Assembly: GCA_025964895.1 (NCBI GenBank)
Contig: JAOPXY010000214.1
Coordinates: forward strand, 1-61,717
DNA: 61,717 bases
Source of the DNA: Aeromicrobium sp.
GTDB taxonomy: Bacteria; Actinomycetota; Actinomycetes; Propionibacteriales; Nocardioidaceae
Direction: 5' to 3'
Positions 31,636 through 39,988 of this stretch are shown here, one piece after another (the stretch's first letter is position 1; each line of letters opens with the position of its first letter). A program made the position numbers and the translations under genes. The notes under the pieces are model-generated. The model searched no databases, was not told the origin of the DNA, and was given only the letters and a program-made list of their open reading frames with translations.

Positions 31636-33583
31636 CACGTTCGTCGGCTTCGTCGTCGCCGGACTCGCCCTGACCGCCTTCCTCGTGCTCGGCGGGGGCT
31701 CGTACGAGCAGGCGCCCATCGGCATCGCCGACCCCGGCACCTTCGTCGGCTGGACGCTCCCGTTCAGCAAGCTCCTGAGCGACATCTGCGCCGTCCTCGT
31801 CATCGGCTTCCTCGTCGCGGCGGCGTTCCTCCTGCCGTCGGACGAGGCCGAGGTCAAGGGGCTGTCGGTCGAGGCCGTCCGCCTGGCGTCGCGCTGGGCC
31901 ACCGCGTGGGCCGTCGTGAGCGTCGTCTACTTCTTCCTCAAGACGTCCGGCGACATCTGGGGCGTCCCGCTCAACGAGCTCACCTGGGCGTCCGTCTCCG
32001 GCTTCGCCGGCACGTCCGAGGGACGGGCCATCCTCATCCAGGCCGTCGCCGCCGCGGCCATCGCGATCGCGACCCGCCTGACGCTGAGCGTCCGCTCCGT
32101 CGCGGCGGTCCTCGGCGGAGCGCTCGCGACGCTCGGCCCGATCGCGCTGACGGGCCACTCCGCCGGCTCGGGGTCGCACGACCTGGCCACCACGAGCCTG
32201 CTGCTGCACCTCGTCGGCGTCACCCTGTGGGTCGGCGGCCTCGCCGCGCTCGGCTGGGTCGCGATGCGCGGCAGCAAGCGCCTCGATGCCGCCGTGTCGC
32301 GGTACTCGACCCTCGCGGTGTGGGCTTTCGTCATCGTCGGCGCGTCCGGCGCGGTCAACGCGGCGGTGCGCCTGCGCTCGTTCGCGGACGTGTTCGGCAC
32401 CGCGTACGGCCTGCTCGTGATCGGCAAGATCGTGGCGCTCGTGGTCCTGGGCGTGTTCGGGTACCGCCAGCGCCGGCGGATCATCGCCTCCGGCGGCGGA
32501 TTCCTGCGCCTCGCCGTCACCGAGGTCTTCGTCATGGCGGCCGCGATGGGCCTGGCCGTCGCGCTGTCGCGCACACCGACCCCCGTCGGCGACGACGTGC
32601 TGCAGACTCCCGTCGAGGAGCTGCTGGGCGGCCCGCTGCCCGCCGCACCGACCGTCCTGAGGCTGCTGTGGGGCTGGTCCGGCAACGGCGTCGGCCTCGC
32701 GGTCGTGGCGCTCGGCACCGCGTTCTACCTGCGCGGCGTCTGGGCGATGCACCGGCGCGGCGACTCCTGGCCCGTGGGCCGGACGCTCTCGTGGCTCGCC
32801 GCGATGGTCGTCATCGCGTGGGCCACGTTCGGCGGGCTGGGGGAGTACTCGCACGTGCTGTTCAGCGCCCACATGGCCTCGCACATGCTGCTGTCGATGG
32901 TCGCGCCGATCTTCCTGGCGCTCGGCGCCCCCATGACCCTGGCCCTGCGCACCCTGCCGGGGCCCCGCCAGCGCGGCGAGGTGTCACCGCGCGCGATGCT
33001 GCTGGGATTCTTGAACTCGCGCTTCGCGCGGGTCGTGACGCACCCCGTCGTGGGACCCGTCATGTTCGTCGGCAGCCTCTACGGGCTCTACTTCACCGGC
33101 ATCTTCGAGACCCTCATGGGCAGCCACTGGGGCCACGCGGTCATGGAGCTGCACTTCCTCGCCGTGGGCACGTTGTTCTACTACGTGCTGATCGGCATCG
33201 ACCCGTCACCGCGCAACTTGCAGCCGATCGCCCGCTTCGGGATGCTGCTGGTCACGGTGCCGTTCCACGCGTTCTTCGCGATCGCCGTCATGTCGTCCAA
33301 CACGGTGTTCGCGCTGGATTACTGGAAGTCCCTCGACCGTCCGTACCGCACGGACCTGCTGGCCGACCAGTACCTGGGCGGCGGCATGGCGTGGGCGATG
33401 GGTGAGATCCCGCTCGTCCTGGTGATGATCGCGATCCTGTTCCAGTGGTTCCGCTCCGACAGCCGCGAGGCCAAGCGGTTCGACCGGGCCGAGGACCGCA
33501 GCGAGGACGCCGCGCTGGAGGCGTACAACGCGCGCCTGCGCGATCTGGCCGCGCATGGAAAACGGCGGGACCCCAACCAGTAG
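31616..33583 (+). CDS. CopD-CtaG fusion: copper import / cytochrome oxidase assembly membrane protein
   Basis: A 655-residue polytopic membrane protein with two parts. Residues 1 to about 320 correspond to CopD-type copper resistance/import protein, with HLVGVTLWVGGLAALGW as a landmark. About 350-600 match the caa3-type CtaG assembly factor, with AHMASHMLLSMVAPIFLALGAP and FHAFFAIAVMSSNTVFALDYW. The fusion is common in actinobacteria and suggests copper taken up via CopC/CopD is delivered to cytochrome oxidase. The stop codon lies within a strong hairpin. Confidence 0.92.
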   Translation: MTQTLRDTFVGFVVAGLALTAFLVLGGGSYEQAPIGIADPGTFVGWTLPFSKLLSDICAVLVIGFLVAAAFLLPSDEAEVKGLSVEAVRLASRWATAWAVVSVVYFFLKTSGDIWGVPLNELTWASVSGFAGTSEGRAILIQAVAAAAIAIATRLTLSVRSVAAVLGGALATLGPIALTGHSAGSGSHDLATTSLLLHLVGVTLWVGGLAALGWVAMRGSKRLDAAVSRYSTLAVWAFVIVGASGAVNAAVRLRSFADVFGTAYGLLVIGKIVALVVLGVFGYRQRRRIIASGGGFLRLAVTEVFVMAAAMGLAVALSRTPTPVGDDVLQTPVEELLGGPLPAAPTVLRLLWGWSGNGVGLAVVALGTAFYLRGVWAMHRRGDSWPVGRTLSWLAAMVVIAWATFGGLGEYSHVLFSAHMASHMLLSMVAPIFLALGAPMTLALRTLPGPRQRGEVSPRAMLLGFLNSRFARVVTHPVVGPVMFVGSLYGLYFTGIFETLMGSHWGHAVMELHFLAVGTLFYYVLIGIDPSPRNLQPIARFGMLLVTVPFHAFFAIAVMSSNTVFALDYWKSLDRPYRTDLLADQYLGGGMAWAMGEIPLVLVMIAILFQWFRSDSREAKRFDRAEDRSEDAALEAYNARLRDLAAHGKRRDPNQ

Positions 33584-33597
33584 ATGGGGTCCCGCCG
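33563..33597. terminator. Bidirectional hairpin terminator between copD and sodA
   Basis: A perfect 12-base stem, CGGCGGGACCCC with GGGGTCCCGCCG, and an 11-base loop that contains the copD stop codon. It can serve both converging genes. No T-tract, as is usual in actinobacteria. Confidence 0.75.
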
Positions 33598-33610
33598 CCG
33601 GGCGTCCGGA

Positions 33611-34228
33611 TCAGAAGATGATCTGGCCGCCGGAGGTCGCTGCGGTGAAGCGCTCCTGGGCGTCGGCCCAGTTGACGATGTTCCACCACGCCTTGACGTA
33701 GTCGCCCTTGACGTTGAGGTAGTCGAGGTAGAACGCGTGCTCCCACATGTCGAGCTGGGTGATGGGGATCAGCGTCGCCGGGATGTTGTTCTGCTGGTCG
33801 AACAGCTGCACCACGACGAGCTTCTGGCCCAGGGTGTCCCAGGTCAGGATGGCCCAGCCGGAGCCCTGCAGGCCCAGCGCGGTCGCCTCGAACTGCGCGC
33901 GGAACGCGTCGAACGAGCCGAAGTCCTGGTCGATCGCCGCGGCGAGCTCGCCCGTGGGCTTGTCGCCGCCCTCGGGGGAGAGGTTTTTCCAGAAGATCGA
34001 GTGATTGATGTGACCGCCGAGGTGGAACGCGAGGTTCTTCTCCAGCAGGTTGATGTTGCCGAAGGAGTTCTTGTCGCGCGCCTCCTCGAGCTGCTCGAGA
34101 GCCTGGTTGATGCCGGCGACGTAGGTCGCATGGTGCTTCGAGTGGTGGAGCTCCATGATCTTGCCGGAGATGTGCGGATCCAGTGCGCCGTAGTCGTACG
34201 GCAGATCCGGAAGTGTGTAGACAGCCAC
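33611..34228 (-). CDS. sodA: Superoxide dismutase (Fe/Mn family)
   Basis: Cytosolic Fe/Mn superoxide dismutase of 205 residues. The metal ligands are placed at His28 (MELHHSKHH), His76 ([10 protein letters not shown]), Asp160 and His164 ([11 protein letters not shown]). Which metal is used cannot be decided here. The start is a GTG with a strong GAGGAGG site. A perfect inverted repeat, GGGCAC-GTC-GTGCCC as read on the plus strand, lies in its leader. Confidence 0.96.
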   Translation of the reverse strand: MAVYTLPDLPYDYGALDPHISGKIMELHHSKHHATYVAGINQALEQLEEARDKNSFGNINLLEKNLAFHLGGHINHSIFWKNLSPEGGDKPTGELAAAIDQDFGSFDAFRAQFEATALGLQGSGWAILTWDTLGQKLVVVQLFDQQNNIPATLIPITQLDMWEHAFYLDYLNVKGDYVKAWWNIVNWADAQERFTAATSGGQIIF

Positions 34229-34245
34229 GATCCTCCTCGGGAAGT

Positions 34246-34260
34246 GGGCACGTCGTGCCC
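34246..34260 (-). promoter_or_regulatory. Inverted repeat in the sodA leader
   Basis: GGGCAC and GTGCCC flank 3 bases, 18 bases before the sodA start. Either an operator or an RNA hairpin near the ribosome binding site. Confidence 0.35.
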
Positions 34261-34384
34261 TGAATGTTCTGTTGTCGTGCGTTCATCACCCAGTCTGTCA
34301 GTCCTCTCCCCGCACGCAACGGCGGTGCCCACCTGGTGGTCGCCCGGTGCCGTGTCCGGCACCGGCGGTGTGGGGGTCATGTCC

Positions 34385-34390
34385 TAGTCT
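34385..34390 (+). promoter_or_regulatory. Candidate -10 box for the pgsA-DUF881 operon
   Basis: TAGTCT about 54 bases before the GTG start at 34444. The leader contains the GGTGGAGGAGG ribosome binding site. Confidence 0.35.
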
Positions 34391-34443
34391 GTCTGTGGCA
34401 ACCGCAGGGACGCGGCACGACGAAACAGGTGGAGGAGGTGCGC

Positions 34444-35019
34444 GTGGACGAACGCATCATCACCGTCCCCAACGCGTTGAGCTTCGTACGCCTGCTGCTG
34501 GTCCCCGTGTTCCTCTGGCTCGTCCTCGGTCCCGAGGCCGACGGGCTGGCGCTGCTGGTGCTGATGGTCTCCGGCATCACCGACTACCTCGACGGCAAGC
34601 TGGCTCGCAAGCTCAACCAGGCGTCAAAGATCGGGGCGATCCTCGACCCCGTCGCCGACCGGTTCTACATCCTCGCGGTCGTCATCGGGCTGGGCTTCCG
34701 CGACATCATCCCGTGGTGGCTCGCGATCATCCTGCCGCTGCGCGACGTGTTCTTGTTCAGCCTGGTGCCGTTCCTGCGCACGCGCGGCTACAGCTCCCTG
34801 CCGGTGCACTTCCTGGGCAAGGCCGCCACGGCGAGCCTGCTGTACGCCTTCCCGCTGCTCCTGCTGGGCGACTCGACGGGTACCGTCGCCGACCTGGCCA
34901 ACGTCTTCGGCTGGGCGTTCGCGATCTGGGGCGTCGCGCTCTACTGGTGGGGCGGCGTCCTCTACGGCTTCCAGGTGCGGCGCCTGCTCACGACGACGCC
35001 TCGAGTCGCCCGGAGCTGA
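34444..35019 (+). CDS. CDP-alcohol phosphatidyltransferase (PgsA-like)
   Basis: Membrane enzyme that displaces CMP from CDP-diacylglycerol with an alcohol. The full catalytic motif D-G-x2-A-R-x8-G-x3-D-x3-D is present (Asp50, Gly51, Ala54, Arg55, Gly64, Asp68, Asp72). It has 191 residues with several membrane helices. The position matches M. tuberculosis Rv1822 (pgsA2); the acceptor is probably glycerol phosphate or similar but is not proven. GGTGGAGGAGG ends 5 bases before the GTG at 34444, which decides the start over the GTG at 34438. Confidence 0.9.
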   Translation: MDERIITVPNALSFVRLLLVPVFLWLVLGPEADGLALLVLMVSGITDYLDGKLARKLNQASKIGAILDPVADRFYILAVVIGLGFRDIIPWWLAIILPLRDVFLFSLVPFLRTRGYSSLPVHFLGKAATASLLYAFPLLLLGDSTGTVADLANVFGWAFAIWGVALYWWGGVLYGFQVRRLLTTTPRVARS

Positions 35020-35813
35020 TGATGGCGCAGCCGCAGACGCCGGACCAGGCGGAGGGCCTGCTGGAGCAGATCGCCGAGACCGCCCTCGACGACGACTACT
35101 ACGTGGTCCGTGCCGGCCCGCACCCGCAGTCCCGCGAGTTCAACACGGTGCTGACCGGTGTCGTCCTGGCGCTCTTCGCGCTCCTCGTCGCGATCGCCGC
35201 CCTCCAGACCCGCAGCGACCGCCCCACGACTGAGCGCGAGCGCGAGACGCTGATCACCGACGTCGACGCCCGCAAGGACCGGCTCTCCCGCCAGGAGGAC
35301 ACCGCCCAGCGGCTCCGGGCAGAGGTCGCCGAGCTCAGGTCGTCCGTCGTCGGCTTCGACCGTGACTACGAGCGGCTGCGTGTCGTGGCGGCCGACCGCG
35401 CGGTCGCGGGGCCGGGCATCCGGGTCACCGTCACATCCGAGGGTCCCGTGGGCGTCGAGGTCACCGACGGCGACCTGCAGGTGCTCGTCAACGCGCTCTG
35501 GTACTCCGGCGCCGAGGCGGTCGCCGTCAACGGCAAGCGGATCGGCTCGCTCAGCTCGATCCGGTTCGCCGGGGGGGTCATCAAGGTCAACTTCCAGCCG
35601 ATCGGCCCGCCCTACGAGATCGAGGCGATCGGGGACGCGAAGATGCTCGACGACCGCTTCGCGCGGACGACCGCCGGACGATCCTGGGAAGAACGGGCCA
35701 AGGGCGACGCAGTGGGCTTCGACGTGACACGATCGGACGACCTGACCGTCACGGCAGCCCCGAAGAGCCGGCTCGCCATCCGGCACGCCACGGCCCTCGA
35801 GGAGGACGCATGA
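35019..35813 (+). CDS. DUF881 family membrane-anchored protein (Rv1823-like)
   Basis: A 264-residue protein with one membrane helix (about 45-63), a coiled-coil region (about 70-115) and a C-terminal DUF881 domain, with landmarks GPGIRVTVT, LVNALWYSGAEAVAVNGKRI and PPYEIEAIGD. Function unknown. It overlaps the pgsA-like stop (TGATG) and the next gene. It is one of two DUF881 proteins flanking a small basic protein, as in Rv1823-Rv1825. Confidence 0.88.
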   Translation: MMAQPQTPDQAEGLLEQIAETALDDDYYVVRAGPHPQSREFNTVLTGVVLALFALLVAIAALQTRSDRPTTERERETLITDVDARKDRLSRQEDTAQRLRAEVAELRSSVVGFDRDYERLRVVAADRAVAGPGIRVTVTSEGPVGVEVTDGDLQVLVNALWYSGAEAVAVNGKRIGSLSSIRFAGGVIKVNFQPIGPPYEIEAIGDAKMLDDRFARTTAGRSWEERAKGDAVGFDVTRSDDLTVTAAPKSRLAIRHATALEEDA

Positions 35814-36142
35814 TCCCGCTGATCGGCCTGGTCGTGGGCGTCGTCGTGGGCCTGTGGTTCGAGCCGACCGTCCCGGCCGAGCTGCAGCCGTACCTGCCCA
35901 TCGCGATCGTCGCGGCGCTCGACGCGGTGATCGGCGCGCTGCGGGCGCTGGGCGAGCGACGCTTCAACGACCGGGTTTTCGTCGTGTCGTTCATCTCCAA
36001 CGTGATGATCGCCGCCTTCATGGTCTACCTGGGCGACCAGCTGGGCGTCGGGTCGCAGCTGTCGACGGGCGTCGTCGTGGTGCTGGGCATCCGGATCTTC
36101 GCCAACGCCGCCGCCATCCGCCGCCGGATCTTCCATGCCTGA
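35810..36142 (+). CDS. Small basic family protein (DUF1290, Rv1824-like)
   Basis: A 110-residue membrane protein with about three helices and the conserved ALDAVIGALRALGERRFND segment (about 43-61). Despite the family name its role is unknown; it is regularly found between DUF881 genes near division genes. Four-base overlap with the preceding gene, eight-base overlap with the next. Confidence 0.9.
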   Translation: MIPLIGLVVGVVVGLWFEPTVPAELQPYLPIAIVAALDAVIGALRALGERRFNDRVFVVSFISNVMIAAFMVYLGDQLGVGSQLSTGVVVVLGIRIFANAAAIRRRIFHA

Positions 36143-36866
36143 GCAGGTGCCCGGGCCGACGGACCAGCCGCAGGGCTGGCGGGCGCTGATGCGCCCGACG
36201 CTGTCGCAGGGCATCGTCGCGCTGCTGATCGGGGCGCTGGGCTTTGCGATCACGGTGCAGGTCCGTGACGACGGCACCGAGGACTACTCCGGTGTCCGCG
36301 GCGAGGAGCTCGTCGAGCTGCTCAAGTCGCTCGACAGCGCGAACGAGCGACTGGGGACCCAGATCCAGGACCTCACCGCGACGCGCAACGGCCTGCTCGA
36401 CAGCACGCAGCGGTCCGAGGAGGCCGAGAAGCAGGCGAAGCTGCGTGCCGAGGAGCTCGCGATCCTGGCCGGCACCGCCGGCGCGACGGGTCCGGGCATC
36501 GAGCTGGTCATCAATGACCCCGACAAGCGGATCGACGCACCCGCACTGCTGGACGCGATCGAGGAGCTGCGCGACGCGGGGGCGGAGGCCATCGTCATCA
36601 ACGGCGTCGCCCGGGTCGTCGCGCAGACGTACTTCCTCGACGACGAGAACCAGATCCGCGTCGGCGGCCGGGAGATCAAGCGGCCCTACCGCATCGAGGC
36701 GATCGGCGACTCCGGCGATCTGGCCGAGGCGGTACGCTTTCGCGGCGGGCTGATCGACCGTGTCGCGAACCGCGACGGATCGGCGTTCGTGTACGAGAAG
36801 GACAAGGTGACGATCACGGCACTGGCCGACGTCACGACCCCCGAGTACGCTCGACCATCATCTTGA
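36135..36866 (+). CDS. DUF881 family membrane-anchored protein (Rv1825-like)
   Basis: Second DUF881 protein, 243 residues, with a membrane helix at about 24-40, a coiled coil (about 55-115) and the DUF881 domain (GPGIELVINDP, LRDAGAEAIVINGVARV, RPYRIEAIGD). A paralogue of the protein at 35019-35813; the two may form a heteromeric envelope complex. Function unknown. Confidence 0.88.
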   Translation: MPEQVPGPTDQPQGWRALMRPTLSQGIVALLIGALGFAITVQVRDDGTEDYSGVRGEELVELLKSLDSANERLGTQIQDLTATRNGLLDSTQRSEEAEKQAKLRAEELAILAGTAGATGPGIELVINDPDKRIDAPALLDAIEELRDAGAEAIVINGVARVVAQTYFLDDENQIRVGGREIKRPYRIEAIGDSGDLAEAVRFRGGLIDRVANRDGSAFVYEKDKVTITALADVTTPEYARPSS

Positions 36867-36885
36867 ACCCTGCGAGGAGACCGCG

Positions 36886-37263
36886 GTGATCCCTGAGGAC
36901 CTGTACTACAGCGAAGAGCACGAGTGGGTGCGCCTCGACGACGACATCGCGACCATCGGCATCACCGACTTCGCCCAGGACCAGCTCGGCGACATCGTCT
37001 ACGTCGAGCTGCCCGCCGTCGGCGACACCGTCGACGCGGGTGCCGTGATCGGCGAGCTGGAGTCGACGAAGTCCGTCAGCGACATCTTCTCGCCGCTCAG
37101 CGGCGAGATCGTGGCCCGCAACGACGCGCTCGACGGGGGGCCGGAGGTCATCAATTCCGATCCCTACGGCGAGGGCTGGCTCATCAAGGTGCGTCCGGTC
37201 GAGGAGGACCCGACCGCGTCCCTGCTCCAGGCCGAGGCGTACGCGGCGCTCACCGCCGGCTGA
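36886..37263 (+). CDS. gcvH: Glycine cleavage system H protein
   Basis: Lipoyl carrier that shuttles the aminomethyl group from GcvP to GcvT. The lipoylated residue is Lys62 in GELESTKSVSDI. It has 125 residues and a GTG start preceded by GAGGAGA. The gene is located as in M. tuberculosis (Rv1826), before garA, and separated from the riboswitch-controlled gcvP. gcvT is not in the window. Confidence 0.97.
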   Translation: MIPEDLYYSEEHEWVRLDDDIATIGITDFAQDQLGDIVYVELPAVGDTVDAGAVIGELESTKSVSDIFSPLSGEIVARNDALDGGPEVINSDPYGEGWLIKVRPVEEDPTASLLQAEAYAALTAG

Positions 37264-37303
37264 GAGCTCGCCCAACTCGTGACGCTGGCCCGTGCGCGGG
37301 TGC

Positions 37304-37309
37304 TAGGTT
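37304..37309 (+). promoter_or_regulatory. Candidate -10 box for garA
   Basis: TAGGTT about 55 bases before the ATG at 37364, in the space after gcvH. It would give garA-ftsR a promoter separate from gcvH. Confidence 0.35.
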
Positions 37310-37363
37310 GGAGGTGAAGTCTCAACCCCTCGTCAAGGTCGACCGCACACAGGAGTGAAACCG

Positions 37364-37846
37364 ATGTCCACGCCGGACCACGAGCCCGACGACACCGCAA
37401 AGCCGGGGCCTGACCAGACGTCGGCCCGCGAGCCTGTTTCGGACCACACGACGCACATCCCGATCCTCGACGCCGACACCGAGGAGATGACGGCGTCGGA
37501 CGTCTCGGCGGTCGAGAACCTGCCGGCCGGCAGCGCGATGCTGCTGGTTCAGCGCGGTCCCGACTCGGGCGCACGCTTCCTGCTCGACAGCGAGGTCGTC
37601 TCGGTGGGCCGTCACCCCGACAGCGACATCTTCCTCGACGACATCAGCGTCTCGCGCCGTCACGGCACGTTCACCCGCGGCCGCGACGGCGGCGGCTACA
37701 CCGTGACCGACCTGGGCAGCCTCAACGGCACCTACGTCAACCGCGACCGCATCGACGGCGAGGTCACGCTGTCCGGTGGCGACGAGGTGCAGATCGGCAA
37801 GTACCGGCTGATCTACTTCGCCGGAGCCCTGAAGGGCAACGGATGA
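37364..37846 (+). CDS. garA: FHA-domain regulator GarA/OdhI-like
   Basis: Cytosolic FHA protein of 160 residues that, in relatives, inhibits 2-oxoglutarate dehydrogenase and adjusts glutamate metabolism when not phosphorylated. The FHA domain spans about 68-150, with the phosphopeptide-binding GRHPDSDIFLDDISVSRRH and SLNGTYVN. The N-terminal tail has a Thr-Thr pair (29-30) in SDHTTHIPIL in place of the ETTS phospho-motif of mycobacterial GarA. AGGAG lies 8 bases before the ATG, ruling out the GTG upstream. Confidence 0.9.
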   Translation: MSTPDHEPDDTAKPGPDQTSAREPVSDHTTHIPILDADTEEMTASDVSAVENLPAGSAMLLVQRGPDSGARFLLDSEVVSVGRHPDSDIFLDDISVSRRHGTFTRGRDGGGYTVTDLGSLNGTYVNRDRIDGEVTLSGGDEVQIGKYRLIYFAGALKGNG

Positions 37847-38562
37847 CCCAGCCGCTCCCGGAGCTGTCACGGCTCGGAATCGGCAAGGTGCTCGACGAGC
37901 TGCTGCCGGAGTTCCCGGACCTCACGATCACCAAGATCCGCTACCTCGAGTCCGAGGGCCTGCTGGAACCGGAGCGCACGCCGTCGGGCTACCGCAAGTT
38001 CTCGTTCAACGACGTCGAGCGACTGCGGTTCATCCTGCGCCAGCAGCGCGACAAGTTCTGGCCGCTGGGCCACATCCGACAGATCCTCGACGAGATGGAC
38101 CGCGGGGTCGTCCCCGACACCGCGCAGGGGGCGACGGTCCGCGTCCCGCACCTGAGCCTCGCCGAGGACGGCCTGCCCACCGAGACGACATTTCTCGAGC
38201 CGTCCGGCAGCGTCCGCCTGTCGCGCGAGGAGCTGCTGGAGTCGGCGAACATCGACGCGGCCACACTGGAGTCGATCGAGGAGTTCGGCCTGATCTCCCG
38301 CCGCCCGACACAGACGTACTACGACGGCACGGCGCTGCAGATCGCCTCGATCGTCGGCGAGTTCGCCGAGCTGGGCCTCGAACCCCGTCACCTGCGCATC
38401 TTCGGCGCCGCCGCCGATCGCGAGGTCGCGCTGTTCGACCAGGTCGTGTCGCCGCGGTCGCGTCAGCTCGACAAAGAGGCGGCCGAGCGCACCGTCGCCG
38501 GCCTCGCCGCCCTGTCGGTGCGGTTGCAGTCCGTCCTGGTCAGAAGCCGATTGCGCGGGTAG
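37843..38562 (+). CDS. ftsR: MerR-family regulator FtsR-like (Rv1828-like)
   Basis: Transcription regulator of 239 residues. The N-terminal MerR winged helix (about 8-80) includes LTITKIRYLESEGLLEPERTPSGYRKFS. A C-terminal domain, with RPTQTYYDGTALQIASIVGEFAELGLEPRHLR, resembles a second helix-turn-helix unit seen in FtsR/Rv1828. In corynebacteria FtsR controls ftsZ. The start overlaps the garA stop (ATGA). Confidence 0.88.
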   Translation: MTQPLPELSRLGIGKVLDELLPEFPDLTITKIRYLESEGLLEPERTPSGYRKFSFNDVERLRFILRQQRDKFWPLGHIRQILDEMDRGVVPDTAQGATVRVPHLSLAEDGLPTETTFLEPSGSVRLSREELLESANIDAATLESIEEFGLISRRPTQTYYDGTALQIASIVGEFAELGLEPRHLRIFGAAADREVALFDQVVSPRSRQLDKEAAERTVAGLAALSVRLQSVLVRSRLRG

Positions 38563-38567
38563 GGATC

Positions 38568-39032
38568 ATGAGGGAGGTCGAGGTCGTGGGCGTCCGGGTC
38601 GAGATGCCGACCAACCAGCCGCTCGTGCTGCTGCACGAGGTCGCCGGCAGCCGCTACCTCCCTATCTGGATCGGCGCGGTCGAGGCATCGGCCATCGCCT
38701 ACGCGCAGCAGGGCGCCGCGACGGCCCGCCCGCTGACGCACGAGCTGATCGAGCACCTCATCGAGGCGATGGGCGACGAGCTCGACGAGGTGCGCATCAC
38801 CGACGTCCGGGACGGCGTCTTCTACGCGACCCTCGTGTTCGCCTCGGGAGCCGAGGTCGAGGCCCGTCCGTCGGACTCCATCGCCATCGCGCTGAGGGTG
38901 GGCGCGCAGATCCTGTGCGCCGAAGACGTCCTCGACGAGGCCGGCATTCCGGCGGCGCCCGACGAGGACGCCGAGATCGAGAAGTTCCGTGAGTTCCTCG
39001 ACGAGGTCCAGCCCGAGGACTTCAGCGAGTGA
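38568..39032 (+). CDS. Bifunctional nuclease family protein (DUF151, Rv1829-like)
   Basis: A 154-residue DUF151 protein with LPIWIGAVEASAIAYAQQG and DSIAIALRVGAQILCAEDVL, the family's two conserved blocks. Plant and bacterial members have been reported as nucleases; the role here is unknown. Five bases after ftsR on the same strand, so part of the garA-ftsR transcript. Confidence 0.88.
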   Translation: MREVEVVGVRVEMPTNQPLVLLHEVAGSRYLPIWIGAVEASAIAYAQQGAATARPLTHELIEHLIEAMGDELDEVRITDVRDGVFYATLVFASGAEVEARPSDSIAIALRVGAQILCAEDVLDEAGIPAAPDEDAEIEKFREFLDEVQPEDFSE

Positions 39033-39037
39033 CCAAC

Positions 39038-39125
39038 TCTCAACCCTGAAGTGAGACTCGAGAACGACACGCGCGCCACGTGACCGATGTCGTTGACCCG
39101 ACAAACCCTCACCTCTACCTTGAGA
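39038..39125. promoter_or_regulatory. Paired MerR-type operator candidates before the Rv1830-like gene
   Basis: Two sites share the pattern CTCA-N9-TGAG within slightly longer arms: TCTCA-N9-TGAGA at 39038-39056 and CCTCA-N9-TGAGA at 39107-39125. A 19-base site with short inverted arms is the usual MerR operator size. They lie in the gap before a MerR gene, so autoregulation, or control by the nearby FtsR-like protein, is plausible. ACTCTCAA at 39036 and TTGAGAGT at 39120 are also perfect inverse copies of each other. Confidence 0.45.
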
Positions 39126-39199
39126 GTGCTGCCGAAGGTACACGGATGTAGTTCCGTGGCGGTAGTCTTCCCCTATACCAGCTTTGGAAGGCAATCCGG

Positions 39200-39784
39200 A
39201 TGATCGAGTCGCACGACAACGACGCCACCGCCACGCAACGAGCGGCAGCCGAGGCCAGCGACCAGGGCCTGCTGTTCAACGATGACGTCTCGCCGCTGCC
39301 CGAGGACGCCGGATTCCGCGGTCCCACGGCCTGCAACGCCGCAGGCATCACGTACCGCCAGCTCGACTACTGGGCCCGCACGGGGCTCGTCGAGCCGACC
39401 GTCCGCTCCGCGACCGGCTCCGGCACCCAGCGGCTGTACTCCTTCAAGGACATCCTGCTGCTGAAGATCATCAAGCGCCTGCTCGACGCGGGCGTCTCGC
39501 TGCAGCAGATCCGCATCGCGATCGACCATCTGCGCGTCCGCGGCACCGACGACCTCACCCAGGTCACGTTGATGAGCGACGGTGCCAGCGTCTACGAGTG
39601 CCGCTCGGCCGATGAGGTCATCGACCTGCTGCAGGGTGGCCAGGGCGTCTTCGGCATCGCGATCGGCGGTGTGTGGAAAGAGATCGAGGGCTCGCTGCAC
39701 ACGCTGCCCAGCGAGCGCGCGGTCGAGATCTCGGTCGCCGACGACGAGCTCGCGGCCCGCCGCCGCGCCCGCCTCAGCTCCTAG
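39200..39784 (+). CDS. MerR-family regulator (Rv1830-like)
   Basis: A 194-residue regulator with a MerR HTH (about 33-105), including AGITYRQLDYWARTGLVEPT and YSFKDILLLKIIKRLLDAGVSLQQIR, and a C-terminal region of unknown ligand specificity. Its place, after a DUF151 gene and before gcvP, matches M. tuberculosis Rv1830. Candidate operators lie in its upstream region. Confidence 0.88.
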   Translation: MIESHDNDATATQRAAAEASDQGLLFNDDVSPLPEDAGFRGPTACNAAGITYRQLDYWARTGLVEPTVRSATGSGTQRLYSFKDILLLKIIKRLLDAGVSLQQIRIAIDHLRVRGTDDLTQVTLMSDGASVYECRSADEVIDLLQGGQGVFGIAIGGVWKEIEGSLHTLPSERAVEISVADDELAARRRARLSS

Positions 39785-39809
39785 ACCGGCCGGCCGCCGT
39801 TCGCGCTGG

Positions 39810-39815
39810 TAGGCT
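39810..39815 (+). promoter_or_regulatory. -10 box for the glycine riboswitch-gcvP transcript
   Basis: TAGGCT 18 bases before the aptamer P1 stem begins. The transcript would start near 39822. Confidence 0.4.
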
Positions 39816-39832
39816 GGCACTGCTTTCGACCG

Positions 39833-39909
39833 CGCGTGGGAGAGATCGTCCAGGCGACGCCGAAGGGGCAATTCCTCCCCGGAACCTCTCAGGCACCAAG
39901 GACCACGCG
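39833..39909 (+). ncRNA. Glycine riboswitch aptamer
   Basis: A perfect P1 stem, CGCGTGG (39833-39839) with CCACGCG (39903-39909), closes an aptamer. The conserved core reads GGGAGAG after P1, GCCGAAGGGGCAA in the middle and CTCTCAGGCACCAAGGAC near the 3' side, all glycine-riboswitch landmarks. Only one full aptamer is seen; the following bases to 39988 hold a 7-base hairpin (39949-39968) but not a second complete core. It controls gcvP, which starts 80 bases later, and should switch on expression when glycine is plentiful. Confidence 0.92.
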
Positions 39910-39988
39910 ACCGAGGCAATTCTGGAGCCGTCGGTGGTGACAGAAGGGGAGGCGTAGATCGACGCCTCTACCTCTGAAGGATCCCTTC

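Noticed and set aside
39910..39988. A second glycine aptamer in the gcvP leader
   Set aside because: A hairpin and a GGAG are present, but the conserved GCCGAAG and CTCTCAGG cores are missing.
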